Shown here: one piece after another, positions 24,101-34,239 of the stretch
Layout: each line of letters opens with the position of its first letter
Position numbering within the stretch: position 1 is the first letter of the stretch
From: Lojkania enalia
Lineage: Eukaryota; Ascomycota; Dothideomycetes; Pleosporales
Assembly: GCA_010094045.1 (NCBI GenBank)
Contig: ML986622.1
Span: 186,001-250,000, forward strand
Length of the DNA stretch: 64,000 nucleotides
Direction: 5' to 3'
The notes under the pieces: model-generated
The model's input: the letters and a program-made list of their open reading frames with translations, nothing else
Told to the model about the DNA's origin: nothing
Databases searched by the model: none
Program-made: the position numbers and the translations under genes

Positions 24101-24853
24101 GGAATTCATCATGCCGAGGCATTCGTGGATCCTGACGAAGAAGACGATGACAAAAACGGCACTGCACCCTCTGAGGATGGTGTCAAAGATAGGTCTGATA
24201 CTGCTCTCATGTCTGCCATCTTCGAAAAGTCGGGAGTTCAATCCGTTGTCGAACACGACGCCATCGTCAACTCGACCGGTCCAGGTAAGAAGCGGAAGGT
24301 GCAGGCGGATCCCAAGTTCATCCAGCGAGAAGCTCGGCGCGCAGCCGCTGAGGCTGCAGAGCAACTCAGACGCGCGGAACAGGAGGCGAGACAGTTGCCC
24401 GCTGGCGTTCCCACTTGGACCGGTACATACGGTGAAGCAGGCCGACCCCAAGAGCGACCTCGAGGCGGCATGTCTTCACGCGGGGGACGTGGCGGCTCCG
24501 CACGTAGCGGTCCTTCCTCGACAGCCATCCTCTCCAACCTCGCCGACCGCCAGGGTCGTTCCACGTCCGCTCGCTCTTTAGCCTCCTCAGGCACCTCGAC
24601 CTCGACGACTTTGCGCGGCCGCAGGATGCTTGAAATGCTCCGTGACTTTATGGTCACGCATGGCGGCGTAGTCCCGACCCGGATGCTGATTGACCATTTC
24701 GATCGCTACTGTCGAGCGGTCCGTGGACGCGGCGATGAGTTCAAGGAGATGCTGAAGCTTATTGCGGATTATGAGCATGGGAGTGCGGGGCGTGGAAAGT
24801 GGATTTTGAAAGAGGAGTGGAGGAATAGTACGTCAGCTTATGCTCGTCGTTGA
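21158..24853 (+). CDS. RAD26: Transcription-coupled repair translocase RAD26/CSB (ERCC6-like)
   Basis: Single exon, 1231 aa. RAD26/CSB is a nuclear SWI2/SNF2 ATPase that binds stalled RNA polymerase II and starts transcription-coupled nucleotide excision repair. The N-terminal ~400 residues are charged, with a coiled-coil stretch ([20 protein letters not shown]) and acidic Ser-rich segments. Helicase motifs: I [15 protein letters not shown] (~residue 430), Ia [35 protein letters not shown] (~565), [44 protein letters not shown], and [22 protein letters not shown]. The 160-residue [15 protein letters not shown] lead-in is typical of the Rad26 branch. The C-terminal tail has a KKRK nuclear-localisation-like motif, a Gly/Arg/Ser stretch and a folded helical end ([20 protein letters not shown]). 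The family call is secure. Confidence 0.97.
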   Translation: [1231 protein letters not shown]

Positions 24854-25694
24854 ATGTATTAGGGTCGGAAGAGTGGTTGCTGTGTCGTGTGTCGACAAGT
24901 GTGTTCTATAAGAATAAATGACGAATGGGTGGTGGATGGGATGGATCGTGTGGTGTTTAGGATCGGCTTCTTTGCAATATCATATGACGGCATGGCGTTT
25001 CATTGAAGATACCCTTATTTTCGCCAAAACTCGGCACTGCACAGCCGGCGAGGCAAATTCTTTTATCTTTTTCCGCATAACATCTACGGACTACATCCCA
25101 GGGATAGAAACATGGTCACCGTTGATGCCAACAAGTAGACCTTCAGATAACATATCAAGTAAAAAATAAAATAAAATGGATAGTTCATCAAATTCTCTGC
25201 ACTTTGCTCTTGTGATGCTCGTTCGATCAATCGATTTTAATTCGCTTCGTTCACTATTAATCGCTAAATGATCCCATACGCTTTCTTCCCCTCACATCCA
25301 CATTCCACAAAACACACCGTAAACACGCCACATTGTCAACTACCACCTCCATTCTTATCAGAAATTAAATTATTCCTATATCCCATCCACCTCTTCTTTC
25401 CTATGACCATGCAATATTCCCTCCGCCTCAAAACAACTTCAAAACTCCAAAAACGCCAGACCCAGTAATATCTCAAACATCTCCCATTCGTGACACGTGC
25501 TATTAGCCAACAGCGCCGCACCCATTTTTTCTGATCGATCGATCGACAGCTCGGTAATAAATGGTATAAAGAGTGAATATAAACACGCAGAAATGTAAGG
25601 AACGCCGTGATGCGATGCAGTAGTGCCGAAGCATGCGGTAGTGAGAATATCGGTTAGCTGATCGGAGGAAGGAGGAGCGAGTGTTCGATAGGGC
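24854..25694. other. Convergent 3' region
   Basis: About 840 bp between convergent stop codons, AT-rich, with a short GATC tandem (GATCGATCGATCGA) near 25533. No gene supported. Confidence 0.45.
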
Positions 25695-26688
25695 TTATAG
25701 CAGCCCGAAGCTAGATGCGAAGTACAAGAATGATGCAATCGTCGTGGTACCGGTGAAGAGCATCATTTTAATCGTCAAGCTATCAGTGAGCGCACCGACA
25801 GCATTCTTTACGCAATTTGCACATTCAAAGCCTGTGATGGGTCAGTCCCACAATCCCGGCTGGCACGAGTTAAGAGGGGCATCGGAGACTTACGATCAAA
25901 GCTCACGTACTTCTGGGGTAAGTACATGCCGAAAGTGAATTGACTATATGCACCCAGATAGCCAGGTCGTGCGGTGGCGCTAACACTCGACTCCGAGTCG
26001 TAGATAATCAAGGTGTATGTCTCGGTGAGGAGTGGTACGGAGGCGGTGGCTTGATATGCGCCGGTGTCCCAGAGGATCTTGCCGGTCTCTTCGGTGGACT
26101 GGTTCACGGCAAGGGTATAGGTAGCTTGGTTAGCGGTGCAGGTAGCTAGGATATCGATGGCGGATGGCGTGACGGAGAGGGAGGTGTAGTTCCACGCGAA
26201 GGTCACCCAATCGCCAACCTTGTAGTATTGGGGACCGGCTATGGCCGCAGGAGTGACCATTGAGATGCCACCGGCAGGGAGACGAGGGTCGAACTCGGGC
26301 GTTTTTGAACTCTTTGCGGTCTTGGTGCCGGTCACCTTTTGGCTGCCGGAAGCCTTGTCGGTCGTCTTTGCATCTTCGTCGCGGGTTGTGGTAGCTCTAT
26401 CTGTCTCTCTCGCCGTGGTCTCGGCACCTTCGGTGGTGGACGAAGAATCGTCCTTGTTGGTTGGGGTTGGCCTGGAGGAGGATTCGACCGACGAGTCCGC
26501 GTCTGACGGGGCTCCAGTTAGAGGGGGTTCAGATAAAAAAGGCCGCCAGAGCACTCACTGTCTTGCCGGCCATAGATGATGTTGTGCACATCCCCCACCG
26601 CCCTGACGCTGTCGACAAAAGCGTCGGGCCACGCAGCCGACAGGGAAGAAAGAGCGACAACAGCCGCGAGCAGCTGCGATGGGCGCAT
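25695..26688 (-). CDS. Secreted/membrane-anchored DUF7137-type surface protein
   Basis: Model complement(join(25695..25831,25894..26502,26559..26688)), 291 aa. Fungal cell-surface family of unknown function. N-terminal signal peptide (MRPSQLLAAVVALSSLSAAW), a Ser/Thr-rich linker (~residues 45-105, likely O-glycosylated), then a beta-rich domain starting GGISMVTPAAIAGPQYYKVG and including VTFAWNYTSLSVTPSAIDIL, CTANQATYTLAVNQSTEETG and FTFGMYLPQKYV. Exon 3 supplies a CANC motif and a C-terminal hydrophobic helix (MLFTGTTTIASFLYFASSFG), either a membrane anchor or a GPI signal. Introns of 56 and 62 bp keep phase. At the first acceptor a nearby AG would add three residues instead. Confidence 0.85.
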
Positions 26689-27664
26689 GGTGAGCGATCG
26701 GACTGTAAAAATCGAACAGGAATCAAATAGGCGTATCAAAGACTAGGATCAGGCTCGAAAGGGGGTCGACAAGTCGTCGTCGGGGTTGGATGTCGTCAGT
26801 CGGCAGTCGCGTAGTGTTCGAAGGTTCGGATGTGCCGTGACTGCTGGTGCTCGAAACGGGCGTCAAGGTCGAAATGCTACAAACAAACGCGCACCCGGGC
26901 GGCCTCCACGTCTAAACGAGCGACTGGTGAAGAAGAATAGCAGCAGTGGGCGGAGAACGAGAGGAGGGGGAGGCGGGGGGAAATGGGCTGGTGAAGTGCA
27001 GGAGTGCAGGTGGATGGATAGGGGAGGCGGAGGACAATCTGGCGCGGCGGCGCGCCAGAAAACAAGAGCGGAACAAGAGCGAGAGCGACGCCGACAGGGG
27101 CTGCTCTGGGCTGGACTGCGGCCTGCGCTGTTTGGGTGTAGTTGCCGGGGAAGACGCGCCACTTTCGCCGCCCAGCTCCCTAAAATAGACGCGGATGGCC
27201 CTTCGCCCGTTTCTGGACAGCGTCGTCACCGCTCTCTTCCTCCATTTCAGCCTCCTTCTATCGTCAGTCTCTTGTCGTGCTCGCCGTCGTCCTCATCGCG
27301 CGGGTCGTTGTCGCGTGGATGTGACACCACGCTTCCCTCTCCACGAAACCCGCCCTGTTCCGTGGCTCGCGAGTTTTGACAGATGGGCCCGTCCTCCAAT
27401 GAGGCTGTGGGAGCCGCCCAGACCGTCGCCACCTCAGCTCTCGAGCGACTCCAGCGACAGCCTCAGCCTGCTCTCACGATGCACTGTCGCCTTTTCGCTC
27501 TTGCGTCGCTCCTTTCTGATCCTCGCGCTTTATGTTTCAGTAGTCTTGTCCTCACCCCTGCACAGTCTTCATTTGGTTGTTCGCGAGAGATGTTTCCCGT
27601 GTAGCGTCAGGCCCTCAAGCTCCCTTCTTAATCCTCCGGGCCTCCCAAACAGCCCGCCCTCGTC
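26689..27664. other. GC-rich, strand-skewed upstream region
   Basis: About 1 kb upstream of the DUF7137 gene. The 26900-27080 part is purine-rich on the + strand and 27190-27600 is CT-rich, which opens long frames with very low-complexity products. No coding signature accepted. Confidence 0.5.
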
Positions 27665-28724
27665 ATGGTGAATGCTACGCAAGCGCACGGAGCATTTTTT
27701 GGATGGGCGTCCGAACCGGGCCCGCGTAGCACAACAACTCCCGTCTTCAGTTGCATTCCTACTATCATTATCAGCACGTGGAGTGCCGTTCACATAAACC
27801 TGCCGCTTAGCAGTGCCTCGAAGTGGTCGATATTCTGGCGCAAAGTGAAGTATTTACTCGTAGTGCTCGAGCCGTCTCCAAGGACATGAAAAGTTACAAG
27901 GCATATCTCCCATCTGTGCACGGGAGAGACGGTGCTCAAAGTGATGTGGTTGGTGGGATGAATCCAGCAGGCTAACCCTATGTTCAGGACACGGGATAAT
28001 GGAGTGATTCTCTGAGTGTCTTCGTCGATATGGGCGGCATCATCGTTCACGGTCCGTCCGACAACAAACTGCGCCTCCCGCCGACTAAAATCCGCGACTT
28101 CTTCGACAACGAGTGGATCAAACCTCAGGACCTACCCTCTGGAATAGTCGCTGATAAAAGCAAAGCTATCGTGTCAATCCAGGTTGCTTGGTTTGCCTCC
28201 TACCTTGTGGGCAGAGTTGTATTCCACCTCTCCATTACCACACTCAAGCTCTTCACCCTGCCTATGTCACCTTTGCCCTATGGGCACTCGCATTCTAGTG
28301 GGACAATCCATTCGATGCCCAAGTCCCGTTGCGTGCCAATGCGACCGAGAAATTCACGGAGGAGAAAAGAAGGGCTATTTGTGAATCCCGTAATGACAAG
28401 GATAGGCAATTTATAGAGAACTCGCAAGCAATTGGTTCTGGAGGCTACAAGCTCAACAACGTTCGGGAGGCGTTTGGATTTTTGCCCTGCAATGCTCTTT
28501 TCGCTGCCTGCCATCTTCTCGGCTGGAACGCCATGTTTCCTACTCCTACTAAACAGCTTCTATGGAGAGTTGCCAGCGTGCTGTGTTTTGCTGTCCCCTG
28601 CATAATTATTCTACTTATTCTTTTCGATGATGCGTTCACGGACTTGGTTTCAGAAAGTCATTATCAAATCGTATTGTTAGCGACAGTTTATCTATATTAC
28701 TATCCGATATTTCCTCATATTTGA
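27665..28724 (+). pseudogene. Relic of a fungal multi-pass membrane protein
   Basis: Pieces of a family common in filamentous ascomycetes (unnamed; often with FGWxPEP and CTWxxxHxNxP motifs) lie in order on the + strand: AFFGWASEPGPRSTTTPVFS and CIPTIIISTWSAVHINLPLS (27690-27830), VFVDMGGIIVHGPSDNKL and DKSKAIVSIQVAWFASYLVG (28020-28210), then AYVTFALWALAF, a TAG at 28296-28298, WDNPFDAQVPLRA, and the C-terminal block CNALFAACHLLGWNAMFPTP. Between 28255 and 28263 the frame shifts by one base, and the TAG replaces the first Trp of the expected Trp-Trp pair (TGG to TAG, CpA to TpA on the other strand). The N-terminal part also breaks after KVKYLLVVL. The gene is clearly dead. Confidence 0.62.
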
Positions 28725-29409
28725 GGCTTCCTTGCCTTGCGCAAAGTTCCTGCAGACGCGTACATCACTGTTTCTTGGGCTCAGTACATTCCTCACGTTT
28801 AATTGTTCACCCAATGATCCCCACTCCTTTAAACCATTCCTAATCGGTCTCTTTATTTCACTTTACTTCCATTAGAACTACAGCTTCGAACTTTATAGTC
28901 TATATTAATGCTTCGTTTTCTAATAATAGTGCATCATATCAAGTGTAGCACACATTGGAGTAGCTTTTGAAAGTGAGAATAGTTTGCTAAAACCCTCTTT
29001 TTTTTTTTTTTGGCCTACTATCCTTTCTTTGCTGCTGCTGCTTTCACAGGCACCCGGCGCTATACCTGATTCATTCCCTTCGACGCTAGTGATCTTTCAT
29101 TCCAAATAGTAAGTACAACCAGCCATCGCAGCACTCATCGCTGAATCGTTAAGACTTTACTTCTTTGATGGAGCTCTACGCGGCCTAAACCTTCCCGAAT
29201 CTGGCGTCAGCATTTCCCCTAAGCGATTGACATCAACAGGGCCTACGTCCGGCATCTCCAATAGTCTTAAGTTAAATCGTTTGGCATGTCTTCCACATCA
29301 GACTAAGTCGTCACTCCCATACCATAAGAGTCGGCCGCAAAACCCGGATGCCCATACTCAAATCGGCCTGGACCATATATCAATTACTCCATGCTGGATG
29401 GAATCGATA
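28725..29409. other. AT-rich spacer
   Basis: About 685 bp with an 11-12 nt T run near 29000 and a CTG-type short repeat after it. No gene seen. Confidence 0.4.
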
Positions 29410-30685
29410 TCATCTAGTATTAAACTGTCTCCCAGCCCAAGGGTTCTCGGTCAAATGTGGATCCTCGTAGGTATGCGAATGCGGCGCTGGCTCACCACCC
29501 CCCAACTCTACGGGCGGCGGATATGTCTCTCCGACATTCCAAGTCGGAAGCTCACGCGGCGCTTCTTGCTGTTGAGCCTCCATCTCTGCTCGCCTAGACA
29601 ACAGACCTGATATCTCCCTACCCCCAATTTCCCTCTGCTGCTCCGCCATTCTTCCTGTGCCATCCAGCTCCGGTCTCTGTTCAGCCATCATCCCCGCACC
29701 TCCAAGTTCTGAACGCTCTTGCACCACAACATTCTTCCCATCAAGCTCTGGTTTCCCGGTAGACTCACCCGCCTCTTGATCGCTGCCTCCAGTAGTTTTC
29801 TTGCGACGGAACATCACACCCAGGAAGAATGCGCCGGCGAAAAGCGCGATACCTCCTATTGTTGCTCCTACACCGATTCCGGCTTTGGCGCCGGTACTTA
29901 GGCCTCCTGAACTATCTGAAGGTGAAACAGATGTAGATGGCGCAAAGGGAATCGAGGTCTCGGGAATAGGCGTCGAGCTTTGTTCGCTGGTGCTAGTCGT
30001 CAGCGTCGCGGAATTTGACAAGGAACTTTGCGTTGGCTCTGCGGTGGACGTTGTGCTTGTAGAAGACGCTTCCTGAGTTTCGGAAGAAGTTCGCAGTACG
30101 TCTTCAGACGATGTCGACGGATCTGGTTCTCGACTTGACGACGTTTCTGCTTCTCGACTTGTCGTTGTTTCTGGTGGTGGAGAACTACTCGTAACGGAAG
30201 CCGCTGCGCCGCCATTTGATCCTCCTGTAATCGAAAAGAACCCAAAAAAGTTGGACTCGGAGCCATCGTCCTGCTCGATCTGCAGTGCATAATCATCGCC
30301 TGGTTCGAGGTCGTTGGAAACAGTCCATTCAAAGGTGCCGCCCGTCGCGCTAGCTATATATATAATTATGTCTAGTCTGCAGTTGGAGTGCGACGGTACG
30401 TACTTGTCAGTGTCTCTATCGTTTGTAAATCATTCGAGTTGCCTTTACGGAGGGTGAGAGTAGTTGGCTGCAAAGATATCAGCGTCCAAGCTGTCGACAT
30501 AGCGAGTTTGGGATGTTACACCGACTTACAGTGTCATCGGCCGGGGTATAAGTTATCTCGACTGTCTCACCAACTTCAACTGTAGAAAAAGTAGATGTAA
30601 TCACTACACTTTGTGCATGGACATATTCGATCAGAATCGCTATCAACACCAAGAACCAACAAACAGAACCACGAGACCTCGTCAT
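29410..30685 (-). CDS. Kre9/Knh-like N-domain, Ser/Thr-rich single-pass membrane protein
   Basis: Model complement(join(29410..30353,30404..30467,30530..30685)), 387 aa. Signal peptide (CWFLVLIAILIEYVHA), then a Kre9/KNH-type beta-sandwich domain (residues ~26-110: VVITSTFSTVEVGETVEITY, TTLTLRKGNSNDLQTIETL, TFEWTVSNDL, DYALQIEQDD, FFGFFSITGG). Next comes ~110 residues of Ser/Thr-rich sequence, then a transmembrane helix (GIGVGATIGGIALFAGAFFL) with a basic stop (RRKK) and a 130-residue polar cytosolic tail with repeats of ELGG/ELDG-GMMAEQ/GRMAEQ type. The layout resembles yeast cell-wall stress sensors (Mid2/Wsc style), although the ectodomain differs. Both introns are short with clean sites. 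Role in wall integrity sensing is inference. Confidence 0.87.
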
Positions 30686-31750
30686 GACCGCAATCTCAAA
30701 TAACAAATACAGTGAACGAGAGGGCCCTGCGAAAATTGAGCGCGCCCCAACACTAAATAAGAACCTCGCCCACCATATCAGGGGCTGCAAGCGACATGAG
30801 ATAGCAGCCTTGCCAAGATTACATTCGGCTAGAACTCAGCACCATTGGCGTTGTAGAAAAGTCTCGGTAATGTCTGGTTGGCTGGATTCAGCCATCGATA
30901 TACGCCGCCCGCTCGACCTACATGCTTAGCCCCAGTGCCTAATCCGGGAATTTTACCTCTTCGATATAGGGTTTAGGTTGGGTTCCTTAGGGTCCTGAAT
31001 GTGTGTGTTCGTGTGTATGTACAGAAGATTTTGGGATGTTTTTGGTTGCTGGATTGGAGGGTTTGCGGGGATGGAAGGTTGGGTGACTATTTTGACACTA
31101 TGGTTTAGCGCGCTGTTTAACGACTAGCAATTAGGTGGCTTGAATAGCTAAATTGGCTAGTCCTTTCTTAGAGCTGAGCATTGACTAGCGAATGAGCTAT
31201 TTAATAACCACATTTTGACGATTATTTGACAAACTAGTTGATTGCATTTTCGAGTGTGATGGACCAGCCACCTAAACTGAAGTGTCGAGAAGTCAGTATC
31301 ATACCAAATGCACACGTGGAGTTGTTTCGAATTAGGTATTATCTCCTCAATTACGAAACCCTAGAAATAGGAATTTTAATTTTAATGGTTTATTGTGAGT
31401 GTAGACATTTTATAATCGTGTTATCACTATCCGAAGTAGTAGTAATTCTTGGAATAGTCTTTCTAGTTCAAGGCGTAGTCCAATAGCTTGCAATTCAGAA
31501 ACATTTCTATGCCTAAGTATCAATACTATAGGCTAAATAATTAATCATTTCAGGCCATTAGCGAGCGCATTGGAGAATTTAGGTTGAGACAAATCATGAT
31601 ATCTCGGAAAAAAAGCATTCCCAAAAAAACAGGCGCTAATTTTACAACCCACTATTGTGCGAGTTAGTTTGCCTGCTTCAGCTCAAAAGACTTGGAATGA
31701 ACCTACTTTGTGTTCTAATTTTTTTATTTCTCAAAAAATTGTCAGCACCC
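30686..31750. other. AT-rich intergenic
   Basis: About 1.06 kb, strongly AT-rich from 31100 on, with many small repeats of a CTAGCxAAT/GACTAGC kind. An 82-codon frame at 31238-31486 has no recognisable feature and was not accepted. Confidence 0.45.
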
Positions 31751-33604
31751 TTAGACAAAGGTAAAGTTTCCAAGCGACCTTTCGTCAGGCCATTCGCTCC
31801 CAAACATTACACCATCCAGATAAGCCGGGGCCACAAATCGCCAGTACACTTTGTCTTTACGAATGATCATGGGCAAATTGCATCCTGCGAAAAGTCCTAT
31901 CGAATCACCAGCTCGTAAGAACATGGAACCAACACCAATACCTCCTCTTCTGGTCCGAAACATCGTCTTTCGATCTAATAACTTCCTGAGAAGCTGATGC
32001 ATCCGCAAAGGCCCAGTCCCACTAGGCGGTTTGATCGTCAGCATGTTGAACAGATACAGCACTGCATGGCCATGTTCGGATTTTTCCGGGCAATACACAT
32101 CGCCCCAAAGCTTCAGCCACCTATTCAATGTTGTTTTCGAGTCTGCTTTGTATCGCCGGATAGCTTTCAGCCACTTTTCTGAGGGAGGAAGGTCTACATT
32201 GTGGTAAGCACGAACCCACGAAGGCCCACAGAACCTGTCGAAAAACCCAGCCATGTCTCGGCCGATGGAATATTTCTCAAATTTCGAACGCCATGTACAC
32301 AATACTTCGACTTCCGCTATTGATGAGTCTAGGAACTCGTTGAACTCGGGGAAGACAAGTGACGTTTCTTCGATTCTGTCAATCGCCACGCCCTGGAGGG
32401 TGAGCAACCTCTCCGCATTCCAGAATTGGTATCGAGGTGGGATCGATCCTCCTCCTTCGTGTTTGTACCAGATGATTTCGCTTATAGGGCGAGAGTTCGA
32501 CCAATCCGGGACCCAAGAGAGAGCTCCATACGGGCCTGGCTCTCCAGTCACTCCAGAGAGAATCTCCAGACTATTGTCGTTAGTGATAGCAACATATGCC
32601 GCCTCCGTGTATATCTGGGAAACAGATTTTGAATAGTCTGGCATTGGAAAACGGACGCCTAATCGCTCAAAAAGTCCATGAAACGCGAAGATTTTGTCTC
32701 TTGGCTCTGACGCATTTTGAAAGCGAGCTTTTAGTAGCATTGCGGAGCACGAATTGACATTCCATTTCCAAGTCTCGATCAAACTGTATTCTCGAACACA
32801 TCTCCACATCTCCTTGTGGAAATGTACTCGGTGTATCTCGTCTGAAGTGTAGGTGACGTTCCGTAGGCTTTCGAGCGAGTTCATGAGGTCGTCTAAAGCG
32901 ATTGATTCGTCGCCGCATAGGACGACACATTTCTGCGATAAAGCGATCTCTTGAATGGGCCAGACGCGATCAAACCACTCCCTTTCGAATAATGCATTAA
33001 GACATGAAAGCACAGAACTATCTCGATCTACACAGATTAGTCAAGCCATGTTAACGATCACTAAAAACCTACCCATGACTTTTACAATCTTGCGGTCAAG
33101 CACCATATCCAAAGTAAGCCATCTCCGCAATTCCGACCCTGACTCGGTTGCTATACTTTTAAGATACTTGACCGCCTTCCTTGTCTTGTAGTCGCCTTTC
33201 CCAAGCCACACAAGAACGCGATCCGCCCGGCTGTATATCTCACCCATCAAGCCTACTTGGTGATTGCGCTCTCGATGGGAATCTTGGTCAATGCATACCG
33301 AATCAATCCACAAAAAGCGAGGCTCATCGCGGTAGCGAAGCCGTCGTAGTGCTTGCCAGCAATTGAACGTGATATGATAGATTCCTGAATTGCACTCCAG
33401 CTCTCGAACTCGATCCTCCGAGCCCCAGGCATACGACAATGCCTCATACTGCGGGTCCTGGTCTAACGATACCTCGATAAGGCGACCACGCAGCGGCTCT
33501 TTGCTATGCTCCGCTGGATAAAGCTTTAGGATTCTAATGGATTTCGCGGTATGTAAGCGGCGATGCTGATACCCCATTAGTGGAACGAGCTGCCGGCTTT
33601 GCAT
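31751..33604 (-). CDS. HET-domain (heterokaryon incompatibility) protein
   Basis: Model complement(join(31751..33027,33073..33604)), 602 aa. HET-domain proteins trigger programmed cell death in fused cells of different genotype and may act in wider nonself sensing. Motifs in order: PQYEALSYAWGSEDRVREL (residues ~51-70), FLWIDSVCIDQDSHRERNHQ (~97-116), VGLMGEIYSRADRVLVWLG, and after the 45-bp intron EREWFDRVWPIQEIALSQKC. The middle carries ASEPRDKIFAFHGLF. The C-terminal block RAGDSIGLFAGCNLPMIIRK is the usual HET C-terminal element. No NACHT, WD or ankyrin partner domain is present. The start at 33604 gives MQSRQLVPLMGYQ; an upstream in-frame start cannot be excluded. Which allelic system it belongs to cannot be told. 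Confidence 0.92.
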
Positions 33605-34239
33605 TGCTATAATGTGGTATTTAATGAAACATCTTGGGGACTCGTAGGGCAGAGGATATATCCAGGACCCTCTCAGGTCGCGAATGGCACATTCGTCATA
33701 TTTAGATTGCTGTAGAGGGGCCCGGTGCTGCCTAATACGTCTCACCGGATTCCTCGCAGATCAACAAGGCTGGTCTATTCTAGTTCTGTGGCAATATGCA
33801 TGTGGCGATATGCATGTGGCTGTGCTACCACGGGCCTTGGTCAACAAATCAATACCATGAGAAAATCACAATTTGAAATACGGAAATCACGAGATGTCTG
33901 TTAAATAAATGGTATTCATTTTGGTAGGTGCGTACTATGAAAGGTCACTTTGCTACCTTGAAGCATTTTGCCGGCTCCAAGGCTCGATGTTGAGAGCTAG
34001 TTATCACATTATTGGGGTTAGGATGAATTAGAAGGTTTTCAACATAAAACAAACAAAGTGAGATGATGAGATCTAATCTGGGCCTACATAGCGTTGAGAC
34101 TCAATTGGATGCAAGACCAAGACGAGTGGATGGCTAACGTAACGATAGCTAACCTTATAACCTACAGGAAGCCTCACAGCCTAAACCAGACCATGATTTT
34201 CTCATGTCATGGTGTCAGAAAGAAATAAATCGCCTAATT
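33605..34239. other. Region between the HET gene and the HET relic
   Basis: About 630 bp, AT-rich. Apart from the direct repeat at 33793-33820, nothing is seen. Confidence 0.4.
33793..33820. repeat. Two direct 14-bp repeats
   Basis: AATATGCATGTGGC is followed at once by GATATGCATGTGGC, 13 of 14 bases alike. The unit contains the palindrome ATGCAT. Function unknown. Confidence 0.7.

Noticed and set aside
26786..27671. Several 100-200 codon frames on both strands
   Set aside because: Caused by purine/pyrimidine strand skew; products are Arg/Gly/Ser/Pro low-complexity.
30186..30332. Repeated RRQVE-like frame antisense to the Ser/Thr stalk region
   Set aside because: It is another-frame reading of the Kre9-like gene's Ser/Thr-coding DNA, not a separate gene.
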